A DNA stretch of 64,000 bases, taken from Laetiporus sulphureus 93-53. Taxonomy: Eukaryota; Basidiomycota; Agaricomycetes; Polyporales; Laetiporaceae. The stretch covers positions 1-64,000 of the forward strand of contig NW_024468550.1 in the NCBI RefSeq assembly GCF_001632365.1. Reading direction: 5' to 3'. Each line of letters opens with the position of its first letter. The stretch's first letter is position 1. Under the pieces are notes generated by a model that saw nothing but the letters and a program-made list of their open reading frames with translations, was not told the origin of the DNA and searched no databases. The position numbers and the translations under genes were made by a program. Shown in pieces: positions 47,316 to 57,779 of the stretch.

Positions 47316-48035
47316 TTACTCACTTGTTGCACCAAAACCTGCTTCTGACGATAACACCGACAGATCCATAGTAAGAATCAGCACAACTAGAGCTATCTCC
47401 ACGAGAGCGACGACAATCGTCACTGAAACGACTGTCCAGCCTGCTGTGATGAACGGCCGTCCGAAAACCCGTTTCCCGCTTTGCCCAACGGTGGGCTTTG
47501 CATGCTCCCACGTCCGCCCCTGATGTTTGTCGGCAAAGTCATGCCGTGACTGTCGGTGTCGGAAGTATGCAATAACAAAGAGAAGGGCTGCGAGGATGCA
47601 GTAGACAAGCCCGACTATGATATGAGCAGATGTTCACGAAGACGAGAGACCGTGAGCACGATCATATCCCGAGAGCAGAAAACAATGCTCACTTCGTGCG
47701 AACCGATCATCAAATAGTCGTAGGATTGTCAAGGCGTAGCCAAGGTCGCTCAATGCGCCTCGTGCATATGCACCATCAAATGTCCTCTGGCGAGCACGGA
47801 GTTCAACTGTGTTATACTATGTCAGCCTCTCAAATGCTACTAACTTGCAACGTAGCCACTCACGAAGCTCATTCAAGTCTTCAGGATAGAAGGAGTCCGA
47901 GCGATGTCCTCTGTCGCGGAATGTCAACAACGCTACCGATCCGGCCAATCTCCACCATGTCCAACACACACACCTGTAGAACCTCCTCCGCGCAGTTTCC
48001 GTGTCTTGTTCTGATTTCTCTCCACGCATCTTCAT
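47316..48035 (-). CDS. DUF202 membrane protein, copy A
   Basis: Four exons on the minus strand. Joined: RGEKSEQDTETARRRFYR, GHRSDSFYPEDLNELLELRA RQRTFDGAYARGALSDLGYALTILRLFDDRFAR, then GLVYCILAALLFVIAYFRHR, HDFADKHQGRTWEHAKPTVG, GRPFITAGWTVVSVTIVVAL VEIALVVLILTMDL and a short tail. The [R/E]-rich helix before the first hydrophobic helix plus two or three TM segments is the DUF202 (YidH/Vtc1-like) fold. In fungi such domains occur alone or in polyphosphate polymerase complexes; no function is proposed for this subgroup. The start could be at 48029-48056. Copy B at 53761-54425 has the same exon order and ~60% visible identity in the core. Confidence 0.75.
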
Positions 48036-50271
48036 CACGTTACGTGGCATTATCATTGCTCGCGATTTCCAGCCGACAGAATCGACAACGAGATGACAAG
48101 ACACATTGGGAAGCAGCGGGATGGTATTCGGAATTGATAGCCATGTGTAGCCACCGTTTCCGGTGGCGGGAACTCCAGCCTGGGGTCCCAGCGATGTGGC
48201 GTGTGAATTCATGCGCGACCCACGTGATCGCGTTTATTGAATCGCACACTTTGACCCGACCGTACTGCGCAGGTTTGCCGCTTGACTTCAAGTACTTAGC
48301 TTCCTCGACTCCAAGCTGAGATTTCTATAGAGACTCAAACATGGTATTCAAGTATCGGGATGGAATCGCTTGTTTCTCCCGGAAGTTGAGCGCGTACCGT
48401 TCTGAAATTTGACATAACATTCGGTGCGACGTGACGACCACGCGAGAAGACTAATACTTGGCCGCAAGGTCTTGAAAACAGATAGACGATAGCGCATGAC
48501 GCGGATCGCAATTGCATTCATCACCTTGTCTCCGCTCGTTGGGAGGGCAAGGCGCGCCCCAGTTAACCGCGCAACGCTCAAGGGGGAGGCGGTACAACAT
48601 TAGCAGAATGGGAACAATCCAGGACGCTTTCTATTAGTTGCCCATTTTAAGTTGCGGGCAATATTCGGAGATACCCGATGCCTCCATCAAAGACTCGGTG
48701 AGCCGTGAATGACGTCTTTACAACGCAGGTACTAATCGATAGCGCACTCCAATGCTTAATTACATGTAACTACACCGTCGAGTGCTGCAGTCTGCGAAGA
48801 GTGCGACACTAGAATGTTGCTATGGTGGATCCATCGAGACTGATAGAAGGATCTCTCACTTCGTAGCCTACCAGCAACTATCGTGAACGCGCTCTAATCG
48901 AACTCTTCTTGCGGTCCGCGCTTGATGACACGCATCTGTTCGGACTCTGACATCGATATGTTGTGAGATGTACAGGTCTGCGTAGGGACACCCAGACACA
49001 ATCTCTATAACTTGGACGCAGCGCAGTCAGGGTCTCCATCGACATCCTGCAAGCGAGCGATCATCGACCATCGATCAGTACGGGAGCATCGACTCATGGA
49101 TACTGAGCGTATGCACAAGTCAGAGGATAGAGTACGCGTCAGTGGGTGTGCAAGGTTGGGCCGTAGTATCACCACCATTCACGACACCGTGGCAAAGCGG
49201 CGCAGATATTGAATGAAATGATTCCGTGAAAATGGATGGTTGTCAGAAACCATCGCGCTCGCCGGAATATGCGATGTGGGTTCATCGGATTTGTCATGAC
49301 AGCGATGGTCGGCCAGTATACGGACACACGTTCATGGAGTGCGCTTTAGATCTGTTAGAGAAAGGATATTAGCGGCCCAGGACAAACAACGAGCCGGGGC
49401 TGAACGTACCAACCGCATTGATTAGAAGATGTCTAGAGTTGCGATGGAAAGCGTCCTGCTTCGAACGTCCAAACCCTACCCTGGTCCGACGTCTTGGCGC
49501 ATAGCGCGATTCGGGCCGAGTTTATCAACGTGCATCACCGCACAGCACTAAGTAAATCCGAGTAAATCTGCCACGACCTCGCATTCGGGCGGTCGCTCGA
49601 TCAGCGCTTCAGCCGTTGTATAGTCTGCCTCGTTGCAAGGCGGGCGGTTTCAGCGCGGACGCGAGCAGGTAACGACCAGCGGCTACGGTTGGCGAGCGCG
49701 GCCAGGTCAGATCAAGGCCGATAGAGGACTGATTGAGGCAGATAAGGGAGATAACCCCGGGGTCCTATTGACGTGATGCCCATTGTCGTGACTGAGAGTA
49801 TAACAGTCCAGGGATGAGGGGTGAGTGCAAGGAGTGCAAGATTTGAGATTCTACTAGGTAGCTAGGCAGCGACAGTGTATTCTTATAGCAAACCTTGCTT
49901 AAGATCCCTGTAATGATAATGATGACTGAGTTCTCAGCAAGTTTATCACTGTGCCTGAATATCTGATGCCATACAGCATGCACTAGCATTTCTACAGGTG
50001 CAATAGCATTATCATCTGCAATGACATTGCATCTTGTCCTTCGAGCAGATGGTAGTCTTCAGCTACAAGTGTTACAGTCTCGGAATCATCTCAGATATGT
50101 GTTGATAGTAAATATCATTGTATAAGTCATTGGACTGTTTCTATGAGCATCTGCATGCAAAGATGCTGACTTTGAGAACTACTTCAGTTCTTACTGGCAG
50201 GTATCCCTGGTCCTTCTATCATGGGTACAATGCCATCTTATTGAAAGCTGCACATGCAGCATAATTTCAGG
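48036..50271. other. Intergenic, partly repeat-like
   Basis: 2.2 kb with no confident gene. A 19-codon minus-strand frame (48953-48894, MSESEQMRVIKRGPQEEFD) reads like a real hydrophilic C-terminal exon but has no partner. From ~49760 the sequence becomes A/T-rich and resembles the repeat-like stretch at 11.3-11.8 kb in style. Confidence 0.45.
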
Positions 50272-50343
50272 ACAGTTAATTGACCGGGCCATGGGGCATC
50301 CATGCCCCGGTCCTAAAGAGGGAATGATTACGTAATTAACTGT
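50272..50343. repeat. 72-bp element with 10-bp terminal inverted repeats and inner hairpin
   Basis: ACAGTTAATT (50272-50281) and AATTAACTGT (50334-50343) are perfect inverted repeats. Between them GGGGCAT/ATGCCCC (50293-50308, 2-nt loop) forms a second hairpin. It lies ~240 bp upstream of the G-alpha start and may be a very short MITE or a regulatory palindrome. Confidence 0.7.
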
Positions 50344-50370
50344 TTTACATGTCACGTTAGTCACGCCAAA

Positions 50371-50378
50371 TGACGTAA
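50371..50378 (+). promoter_or_regulatory. CRE/ATF-like site upstream of G-alpha gene
   Basis: TGACGTAA, a consensus-like cAMP-response/ATF element, lies 207 bp before the start codon of the G-alpha gene. Function is inferred from the motif only. Confidence 0.35.
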
Positions 50379-50584
50379 GCGGTCGCAAAAACGACCCCGG
50401 CAACGACGCGCGGTGCCAGCAACAGCCTTGGGTTGACCTGGCCGCGCACGCCAACCGTACAGCGGCATACTTTGACATCGGCTGCGCTCCAGCCACGATA
50501 TCGTATTACTGAAACTGGTTCAACTTGCAATCTTAAAAAGCCTGGTCTAACTGTCGCCCGTGTCACTCCTTTTCCCGCGCGACG

Positions 50585-52523
50585 ATGGGGCAAGCGCATG
50601 ATGTCGACCCCCTCGCTGCCGCCATTGCACCGCCGCCCGACGAGACACCGGCCGCCCGCGAGGCGCGATTGCAAGCAGAGGCAGAGGCTAAAAGAATCAG
50701 CGAGAGCATCGACGAGCAGCTGAAGACGGAGAAGGCAGCGTTGAAGAAGAAGAAGCCGATCAAGGTGCTGTTGCTAGGCCAGAGCGAGAGCGGTCAGTCC
50801 AGATGATGTGCCGGTGGAGGTGCCGTACATTGACCTTTGCCGCAGGCAAGTCGACAACCCTCAAAAGTGAGCGCAGGAGCAGCACCCTCGTATGATTCAA
50901 ATTGACGCTGATGGCGATCTTGCAGACTTCCAGCTGACATACTCGCCAAAGGCATGGGCTGAAGAGCGCGAATCATGGCGAACGGTCATCCAGCTCAATC
51001 TCGTGCGCAACATGAACACCATCCTCGATCTTCTCGCGGAGGAAATGACCGCCGCTACACAACTCCATGTATCTAGTGCTTCCGACTCGAGCGACGATGA
51101 GGAGGCGCCGATCGCACCGCCATCGCGCTCGGACGGCCCGCTGAGGTTCACCGATCAGCATGCGTTGCTCAAGCTGCGTCTTGCACCCTTGCACGGTCTC
51201 CAGAAGGACCTCGAGGCCCGCCTGGGCATCGCTTCGCATGAAGAGAAGGAGAACATCGCTGCCGATGGCTATTACCTCGGGAGATGGGGTATCCACGTAT
51301 CGCGTCCGCAGGAGGCATTCATCCGCTCGCATCATGCATGGAAGAGCCAGGTAATGGCGCCGCTGACCGGGTCATCACAGCGGTACAGAGAGATGAAGGC
51401 GCGAGAGGCGACGGAGATTATCGCGGGATGTGCGGAAGACATGCGAGCTATCTGGGAGGATAGTATTATCCAGCAGATGTTGCGAAAGAGGAAGCTCAGG
51501 ATGGAGGCCACGTCCGGTTTGTGAGTGATTTGTATCGATGTATGCGCCTTGGTCCTCATCGGCTCCTGCTCAGCTTTCTTAACGATGTGGAGCGCATCGC
51601 TGCCAGAGACTACGAGCCTTCTGATGATGACGTCGTGCGCGCGAGGTTGCGGACATTGGGCGTGCAGGAGTACAAGATCAAATTCGAGAAAGGTGTGTGC
51701 TGGTGATGTGCGCATATATGCAGTCCATGTTCTAATATCATCCAATGCAGGCCCTGCTGCAGGCTCCGAATGGTGTCTCTATGACGTTGGAGGGTCCAGA
51801 ACACAGGTACTTCTCAGCGCAGATCGCAAACCCTCTTACATCTAATACGCACACGCAGCGTGCCGCATGGTTTCCTTATTTCGACGACTGCGATGCAATC
51901 ATCTTCCTCGCGCCTGTCAACTGCTTTGATGAGCGACTCGCGGAAGATCGCAAGGTCAATCGCCTAGAAGATAGCTACCTCTGGTGGAAGCTCGTGTGTT
52001 CTTCGAAGCTGCTCGCGCGGACCGAGATCATCCTTTTCTTGAACAAGTGCGACTTGCTGGACCAGAAGCTGCAAAGCGGCGTGCTCGTCAAGGAACATGT
52101 GCGCAGCTTCGGTGATAGGCCCAATGACGTTGATACAGTCAGTAAATGTGTGCATACTCTCCCTGCTATGGCCATCAGTCTGTCCTGATATGTTCGATCG
52201 TCCTATGCTGGCAGACTTCGCCTTGCATTTCAAGGACATCATGAAACGCAATTCTCTCCAAACCCGTCAATTCCGGGTTTATTACACTTCCGTAATTGTG
52301 AGCAGCCTACTCGCCAGCTTTATTTGAACACATACTCACAGTGGTGGCACAGGATACCAAAGCTACCGCTGTAACTCTGAGCATTGGTGAGTTCTATAAT
52401 CACCCGTCAGGCTGCAACTCTTCGCTCCGGTCCGCCGTGCCATCGACAGCCGTTTGACACGTCACCTTTTTAGTCGAAGAAAGTATTCTTCAGGCCCATC
52501 TCCGCTCTATCGATCTGATCTAG
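50585..52523 (+). CDS. Atypical heterotrimeric G-protein alpha subunit
   Basis: Seven or more exons; exon 1 is 50585-50792. A long charged N-terminal helix precedes VLLLGQSESGKSTTLK (G1; residues ~61-76), then a helical domain with an acidic insertion (SSASDSSDDEEAPIAPPSRS). RARLRTLGVQEYKIKFEKG is switch I with the Arg finger. WCLYDVGGSRTQRAAWFPYF is G3/switch II, AIIFLAPVNCFDE follows, then EIILFLNKCDLLDQKL (G4, NKCD) and DTKATAVTLSI (G5). The last exon ends HLRSIDLI at 52523. The protein starts MGQ, so Gly2 could be myristoylated, but the usual Cys3 is absent. Compared with canonical G-alpha, DVGGQ has become DVGGS (the catalytic Gln is lost), GAGES is GQSES and TCAT is TKAT. It belongs to the divergent G-alpha sets expanded in basidiomycetes; GTP hydrolysis is probably slow or altered. 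Confidence 0.85.
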
Positions 52524-53760
52524 ATGTCTATCTTTCTTGCCCTCGTTTTTCCACATTTGCGCCTCGAAATCCTACCACGCATCTCTCTGTTGATAATTCT
52601 TTCCACTCTCATTGCTTTTGTGACTTGTTGCTCACTGTATTGTAGTCGAAGAGGCAATCCTTCGTGCCCATCTTGTAGCAGCGGATCTAGCTTAACTTAT
52701 CCGTCTATCTGGTGCGTTTTTTGCATTGTCATCGCATCGCCGGCCGTACGATTGACTGACGTGGCTTCTCGTAGTACCTCGCCCGTTGCTCTGTGCTGTT
52801 TGCCATCTGTGTTGTCCGTGTCTTATCTGGAGGATTATCTATGCTTGTCGAATGTATCTGGTGCTCTAGAATGTACATGTAGTCCTCGCAATCCGTAATA
52901 AGACTGTTGCCCTACGTTTCATTATTCTGAACGATGTACACGCGAGACAGGTTGTCTGGCGAACAGTCATTGTAAGGTCGCACGCTCAACAAGAGGAATC
53001 CATCAATTGATCGAAATTCGCCTCCTTGAGGTCAAGTCCTGCCGATCTCACAATCTCCGCTAACTTCAGTCGAGCAAGCTCACAGATTCTCAAATATGAA
53101 GAGTGCGCATGATACCTGAAGCTGAAGTACGGCGCCGACGCATCTAGGGCTGCAATCTTTCTGACTGGTGCGATGGTGCGTACGGGCTGTCTGACGGTCA
53201 AATATTGTTGACAGGATCTCTCAATCCAGGTTGTCTATGTCATGGACGTTTTGGTTCCCAGAATCAGCAGCTGACTGAAAGGATTGTCACTGTTGGGTTT
53301 CAGCACCCCGCACATACATGACAGAGCTTCAGAATAGGGTTATGCCGATGCGAAAACATGTGAGCCATGAGCGCCTTAATGGAGTGAGTAAAAGCCGAGG
53401 AACGAGCATCAACTATCGCACGAGGTGGAAATTGCAACGCATACGGAATCCGTAGGTCCATCGTCACACCGCACTAGATGTCATTGTAAGATAGAAAGAC
53501 TGGCGACCTATGGATAGATACCGATTAGCGTCAGCTACCAACGATCAATGCAGGTGAGCCCTCACATGTCCAGTAATTGTCGCAATGTAGCAATTGTGCA
53601 AGTAATGATACAATAAGCGAGGTCCGCACCTCTTCAGATCCAAGCCTGACCCATGGCAAACGCCCTCGATCAAAAAGGCCCGTGTCACTCGAGCATAAGT
53701 CAGAGACATTCCGTAAAGCCAAGCGGTGAGAGTTCAAGGGAACTCACCTGTAGTAAGTGA
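52524..53760. other. Intergenic, G-alpha 3' region
   Basis: 1.2 kb. A plus-strand frame directly after the G-alpha stop (52524-52898) is Ser/Cys/Leu-rich and pyrimidine-biased, as expected of a 3' untranslated region. Nothing else recognised. Confidence 0.45.
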
Positions 53761-54425
53761 TCAACTATTGGATAAATCAACTGTAAGGATTAGCACAAGC
53801 AGTCCTATCTCGACTGTAGCGACGATCACGGCCACCGCAACCACAATCTGCCCTGCAGTGGTAAACGGCCGCCCGTACGAGCGTTTTCCCGTCTGCCCGA
53901 CGGTGGGGATCGCCTTCTCACATGTCTTGCCCTTGTGCAGGTCAGCGAAGTCGTGATCTGAATGGCGCCGCCGGAAGTAGGAAATGACGAAAAGCAAGAC
54001 AGCTAGAACACAGTAAACGATGCCGACTTGAAAGTGTGTGGAGTCAGTGTGGCCAAATCTTGATCCAGAGAGGGGAGGACACACTTCGCGCAAACCGCTT
54101 GTCGAACAGTCGCAGAATCGTCAAGGCATATCCGAGATTCGTGAGACCGCTCCGTAAGTATGCTCCCTCGTACGTCCTTTGTCTGGCGCGTAGCTCGACT
54201 GGTAGAATGCACACAGGAAAGCTCAGGAGTAAATTTGAATGGGTGTGCGAAAAATAGACTCACTTATCTCGTTCACGTCCTCTGGGAAGAAGGAACCTTT
54301 GCGGTGGCTGCACGGTGACTTAGATACTGCTATCGTCAATAGTTCAGCACGTACCCGCCGTACGTATGATCCCCCCGTCTGGCCCCAGTCGCTGTTTCTG
54401 GTGTATCCTCGATTCCGTCATGCAT
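53761..54425 (-). CDS. DUF202 membrane protein, copy B
   Basis: Four exons on the minus strand. The start Met at 54425 opens MHDGIEDTPETATGARRGDH; splicing at GTACGT…GCAG joins it to GHRKGSFFPEDVNEII, then ELRARQRTYEGAYLRSGLTN LGYALTILRLFDKRFAR, then GIVYCVLAVLLFVISYFRRR, HSDHDFADLHKGKTCEKAIP, GRPFTTAGQIVVAVAVIVAT VEIGLLVLILTVDLSNS and TGA. It shares with copy A the FPED(V/L)NE, ELRARQRT, LGYALTILRLFD, HDFAD and PTVGQ words and the same exon boundaries. It is membrane-embedded with two or three TM helices; function unknown. Both copies run on the minus strand, one on each side of the G-alpha gene. Confidence 0.8.
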
Positions 54426-54689
54426 TGCTGCAGCAGCGAGGGCAATCCTTAACGTGTAGCGGATAGAGGGAAAGGCGAGTGAAAGACCGACTTCATAGAC
54501 GCAGCGGAGCCGGATCAATCTCGGGCGGCCCGCATAAGCGCCCGTGCAGAGTGCGTTAACATTCTTGCAGTCTGAACCCATCTTTTGCCTCACAACGCCC
54601 CACATAGCAATCATACTTTAAGCAGAGAGGTGGGAATGAATAGATTAAACCCAGATGATAGAGATACTTTCTGTGTCCTACGCAATAGA

Positions 54690-56032
54690 TCACCTCCGCC
54701 TCGCCCTCATCTTCATAATAGCCTCCTGCTCCGCCTTCTTGTCCTTCCACCACTTCTTTACGTACTCTATGGAGTCCTTGAACGACGCAGGCTTGACGCT
54801 GTCCCGCTTTGCGATGATAGGGATGTTCAAAAACACGCGCACTGCTGGCACCCTTAGGACGGCTGTCTGTACAATGAGGCATGTGATGCCCGTAACAACA
54901 TAGACCATGGTGCCCTGAGGTTCTCATCAGCCCTAGTTAATCGCGTAGGCTCATTCGGACTTACAGATGGGAAGTTCCATATCACAGGAATGGAGACGAT
55001 CGAGAGCACGCGGAAGAAGTTCACCATGTGTACCGCGTACGGTGATGACACCGCCATGTCTTTGACACTGAGCTGTTGCATAGTGAGCCACACATTTGAG
55101 AGGATCTCATGTGTCGTAACATACCAACAGCTGGACGTTCATCAAAACCGCCGAAGCAATCGGCAGGATGCACATCGGATCCGCCACGGTGAGGTCCGGC
55201 AGGAACTCTATCCCGCTGTGCTTGAGCTGTTCCAGCGGGAGATCACACAGTGTTTTGATGCCGAAAAACATGCCCAACGTCACTGGGAGTTGGACAAACG
55301 GCGTTATAAGCATGCTCAGCATGCCGACGCCGGCTTTCTTGAACAGCATCTTCTGGCGCAAAGCGGACGCCTGCAGGCCCAGAGTATCGCCATTCATCTT
55401 CGCCTTCTGCATGTCCAGTCGGAGCGCAGCGAGCTCAGGCTGGTACGGAGCAAGGCGTGCGCTAGCTTGCATACTTCTGATTTGGAAGGGGAGGAGGATA
55501 ATACGTGAGATGACAGTCACGCTGACGATCGTCCAGAACCACGGCATGCCGGTCGATACATGGATCAACTCAATGCTCCAGCGACAAATACCGGCTGGTG
55601 TCCAGGCGGCAAGACCGAGAGCAGCCAGATCGCCATACTGCAAAGGGTCAACGACGGCAGGGGTGGCGGACAGATCGGGCAGCGGGATGTCTCCAGGAGG
55701 GCTTGCCAGCTCTGTGATGGCCGAAGAGGCGTCGAAGACTTCAGGAGCACTGATGGAGTCTACTGAGCTGGCAGTCTCTGAAGGAAGCTCCTCTACGTCA
55801 AGCATCGCTTCTGGTGCTGCATCTTGTGTGGCAGGTTGTTCCTGTGCATCCTGCGCAGGAGTGATTTTTGAGGAGGAGGACCACCAGAAGTTACGGGAAT
55901 CTCGGAGGAGCGTGATGTTTGCAGGTCGTGCAAGTGATGGTCTGGTGCTCTGTCCTACAATCAGTACATACAATAAAGAATTCACGAAGTTATACCTGGA
56001 GCACTATGCTGCTGTAAAGCCGTGGAGAACAT
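54690..56032 (-). CDS. OXA1: Mitochondrial inner-membrane insertase Oxa1 (YidC/Alb3 family)
   Basis: Four exons. Exon 1 (from 56032) is MFSTALQQHSAPG; the main exon continues with a basic presequence-like part and an acidic/Ala-rich intermembrane segment up to ~residue 130. The insertase core follows: WSIELIHVSTGMPWFWTIVS VTVISRIILLPFQIRSMQAS ARLAPYQPE, the coiled matrix hairpin ALRLDMQKAKMNGDTLGLQA, GVGMLSMLITPFVQLPVTLG MFFGIK, and LPIASAVLMNVQL; later exons give the last TM segments and a basic matrix tail (VKKWWKDKKAEQEAIMKMRA RRR) of the kind that binds mitoribosomes. Oxa1 inserts mtDNA-encoded subunits into the inner membrane. It shares its upstream region with the EF-1beta gene. Confidence 0.9.
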
Positions 56033-56343
56033 AATGCCTGCCGCGATAGCCTGCGATGCGAGTCTCAGTGGCGACTTAGAATTTCATCAATGAACACACA
56101 CCTCTGGCTCAAACGAATGAGCCGTGTCATGACTTCCCTTTCTCCTGGGACCACCGAAAGATGCAAGGGCAAGAAGGGCTTCCGCGATTAAAGCCGGAAC
56201 GCGTCGCGCTAGCGGCTAAGATCGTATCTCCCTGCCCTGAACACTGCGATCAATCTCCCATTTTTCTTTTGCTTTTCCTCCTCACCGTCCCCATCGATCC
56301 TTTCATATCTGTCTTCCCTCCCTCTAGCTCTCTACTGTACACG
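56033..56343. promoter_or_regulatory. Shared divergent promoter OXA1 / EF-1beta
   Basis: Only 311 bp separate the two start codons. The EF-1beta side has a strong pyrimidine tract (CTTTTGCTTTTCCTCCTCAC and more, ~56250-56330), typical of highly expressed fungal genes. Confidence 0.6.
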
Positions 56344-57421
56344 ATGTCTCTCGATCTCGCCAAGCTCGAGGCTCACCTCGCCACCCGGTCCTACGTCGAG
56401 GGGTGAGTTCTGTTCCCTTCGTACTCACCCAGAGATGGGCTCTGTGATGATCCTTTGCTATGGTCCGTGTTTCCAAGAAGCGACTAGACACCGCTGCTCA
56501 AGCATGCCGACATCTATTTACCTAGCTACTGACTCTTCGCCTTTTCTTTTATTTGAATAGCGTGTACATTAAGTGCTAATCGCGTCGTTTCTTTGCAGAT
56601 ACACCCCCTCGCAGGCTGACGTGCACGTCTACAAGGCAATCAGCTCCGCGCCCGATGCCTCCGCCTACCCCCATGTTACACGCTGGTGCACGCACATCAA
56701 GTCGTACGCGTCTGAGTTCGACTCCCTTCCGGGCTCGAGCACCGCCGGCGAGGCGTTCTTCGGCGCTGCTGCAGCCCCTGCTGCAGCCGCTGAGGAGGAA
56801 GAGGAGGTTGACCTCTTCGGCTCGGATGATGAGGAGGACGCCGAGGCAGAGCGCATCAAGGCAGAGCGCGTCGCCGCGTATAACGCGAAGAAAGCCAACA
56901 AGCCCAAGACAACCGCGAAGGTTCGTACCGTCTTCATTCTAGATTTCCAGTCTTCTCTCGTAGTGTCCGCTATGTGTATTTACCGTTTGGCTTCTGGTCA
57001 TGCTTGCATGCAACACATTGTTGACGCTGTGTCCCTTGCGTGCTACAGTCCGTTGTAACGTTCGAGGTGAAGCCATGGGACGATGAGACCGACATGCAGA
57101 AGCTGGAAGAGTCTGTGCGCTCGGTCCAAATGGATGGCCTCGTCTGGGGTGCAAGCAAACTTGTTCCTATCGGCTACGGTATCAGGAAGCTTCAGATCAC
57201 CATGGTCGTCGGTATGTATTCAGTCCGCCGCAAGGGTACATGCGTTATCTGACTGATCACCCCTTTCAGAGGACGAGCTCGTCTCGCTCGACGATGTCCA
57301 GGATCGTGTTGCCGAGTTCGACGAGTATGTACAGAGTTCCGACGTTGTTGCCATGCAGAGTAAGTCCACTGTGCGACGTTTAATCGACATTTCATCTGAC
57401 TTGGGATCTGCAGAGCTCTAA
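56344..57421 (+). CDS. Translation elongation factor 1-beta
   Basis: Five exons, with a long first intron (56405-~56599, ~195 nt) just after 20 codons. The product is [38 protein letters not shown]…[14 protein letters not shown] (GST-C-like N-terminal domain), an Ala/Glu linker [20 protein letters not shown] with the conserved acidic [10 protein letters not shown] patch, then [75 protein letters not shown]. This C-terminal guanine-exchange domain recharges eEF1A with GTP; the final Q-K-L is normal. About 215 residues, complete. The stop spans the last splice (…CAG A|AG CTC TAA). Confidence 0.92.
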
Positions 57422-57779
57422 GCTGATTTGCTCTCCTGTGTTGTTTTGCTTTATCATTGGAGTACGACATGAATTGGTGGCAGTGTGCTTGTGTAGGAAT
57501 TCATCGCATCGTGTAACTCTAATAGAAATCGATCGTTGCATGTCCTGCAAGCGGAGAAAATCGACATTCACTACAAGTACACATGCGACATACAAGAGGC
57601 AGGCATAGCGCTCATCAACATAATGGACATTAACGTTTCCAACGTCCCAACACCGTGCGAGGACAGCCGAGCTGGCCCAACAAGAACCGACAACATGAGG
57701 ACAGCGGACGATCACACAGAGACACGAAGAAAGAAGAAGGAAGAAAGCTTGAACGTCGAGAAGCATCCGGGGGCGACCT
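57422..57779. other. Convergent 3' regions of EF-1beta and bHLH genes
   Basis: 358 bp; 3' untranslated sequence of two convergent genes. No gene seen. Confidence 0.5.

Noticed and set aside
52524..52898. 124-codon frame directly after the G-alpha stop
   Set aside because: Pyrimidine-rich 3' sequence; Ser/Cys/Leu composition follows from base bias, no homologous feature.
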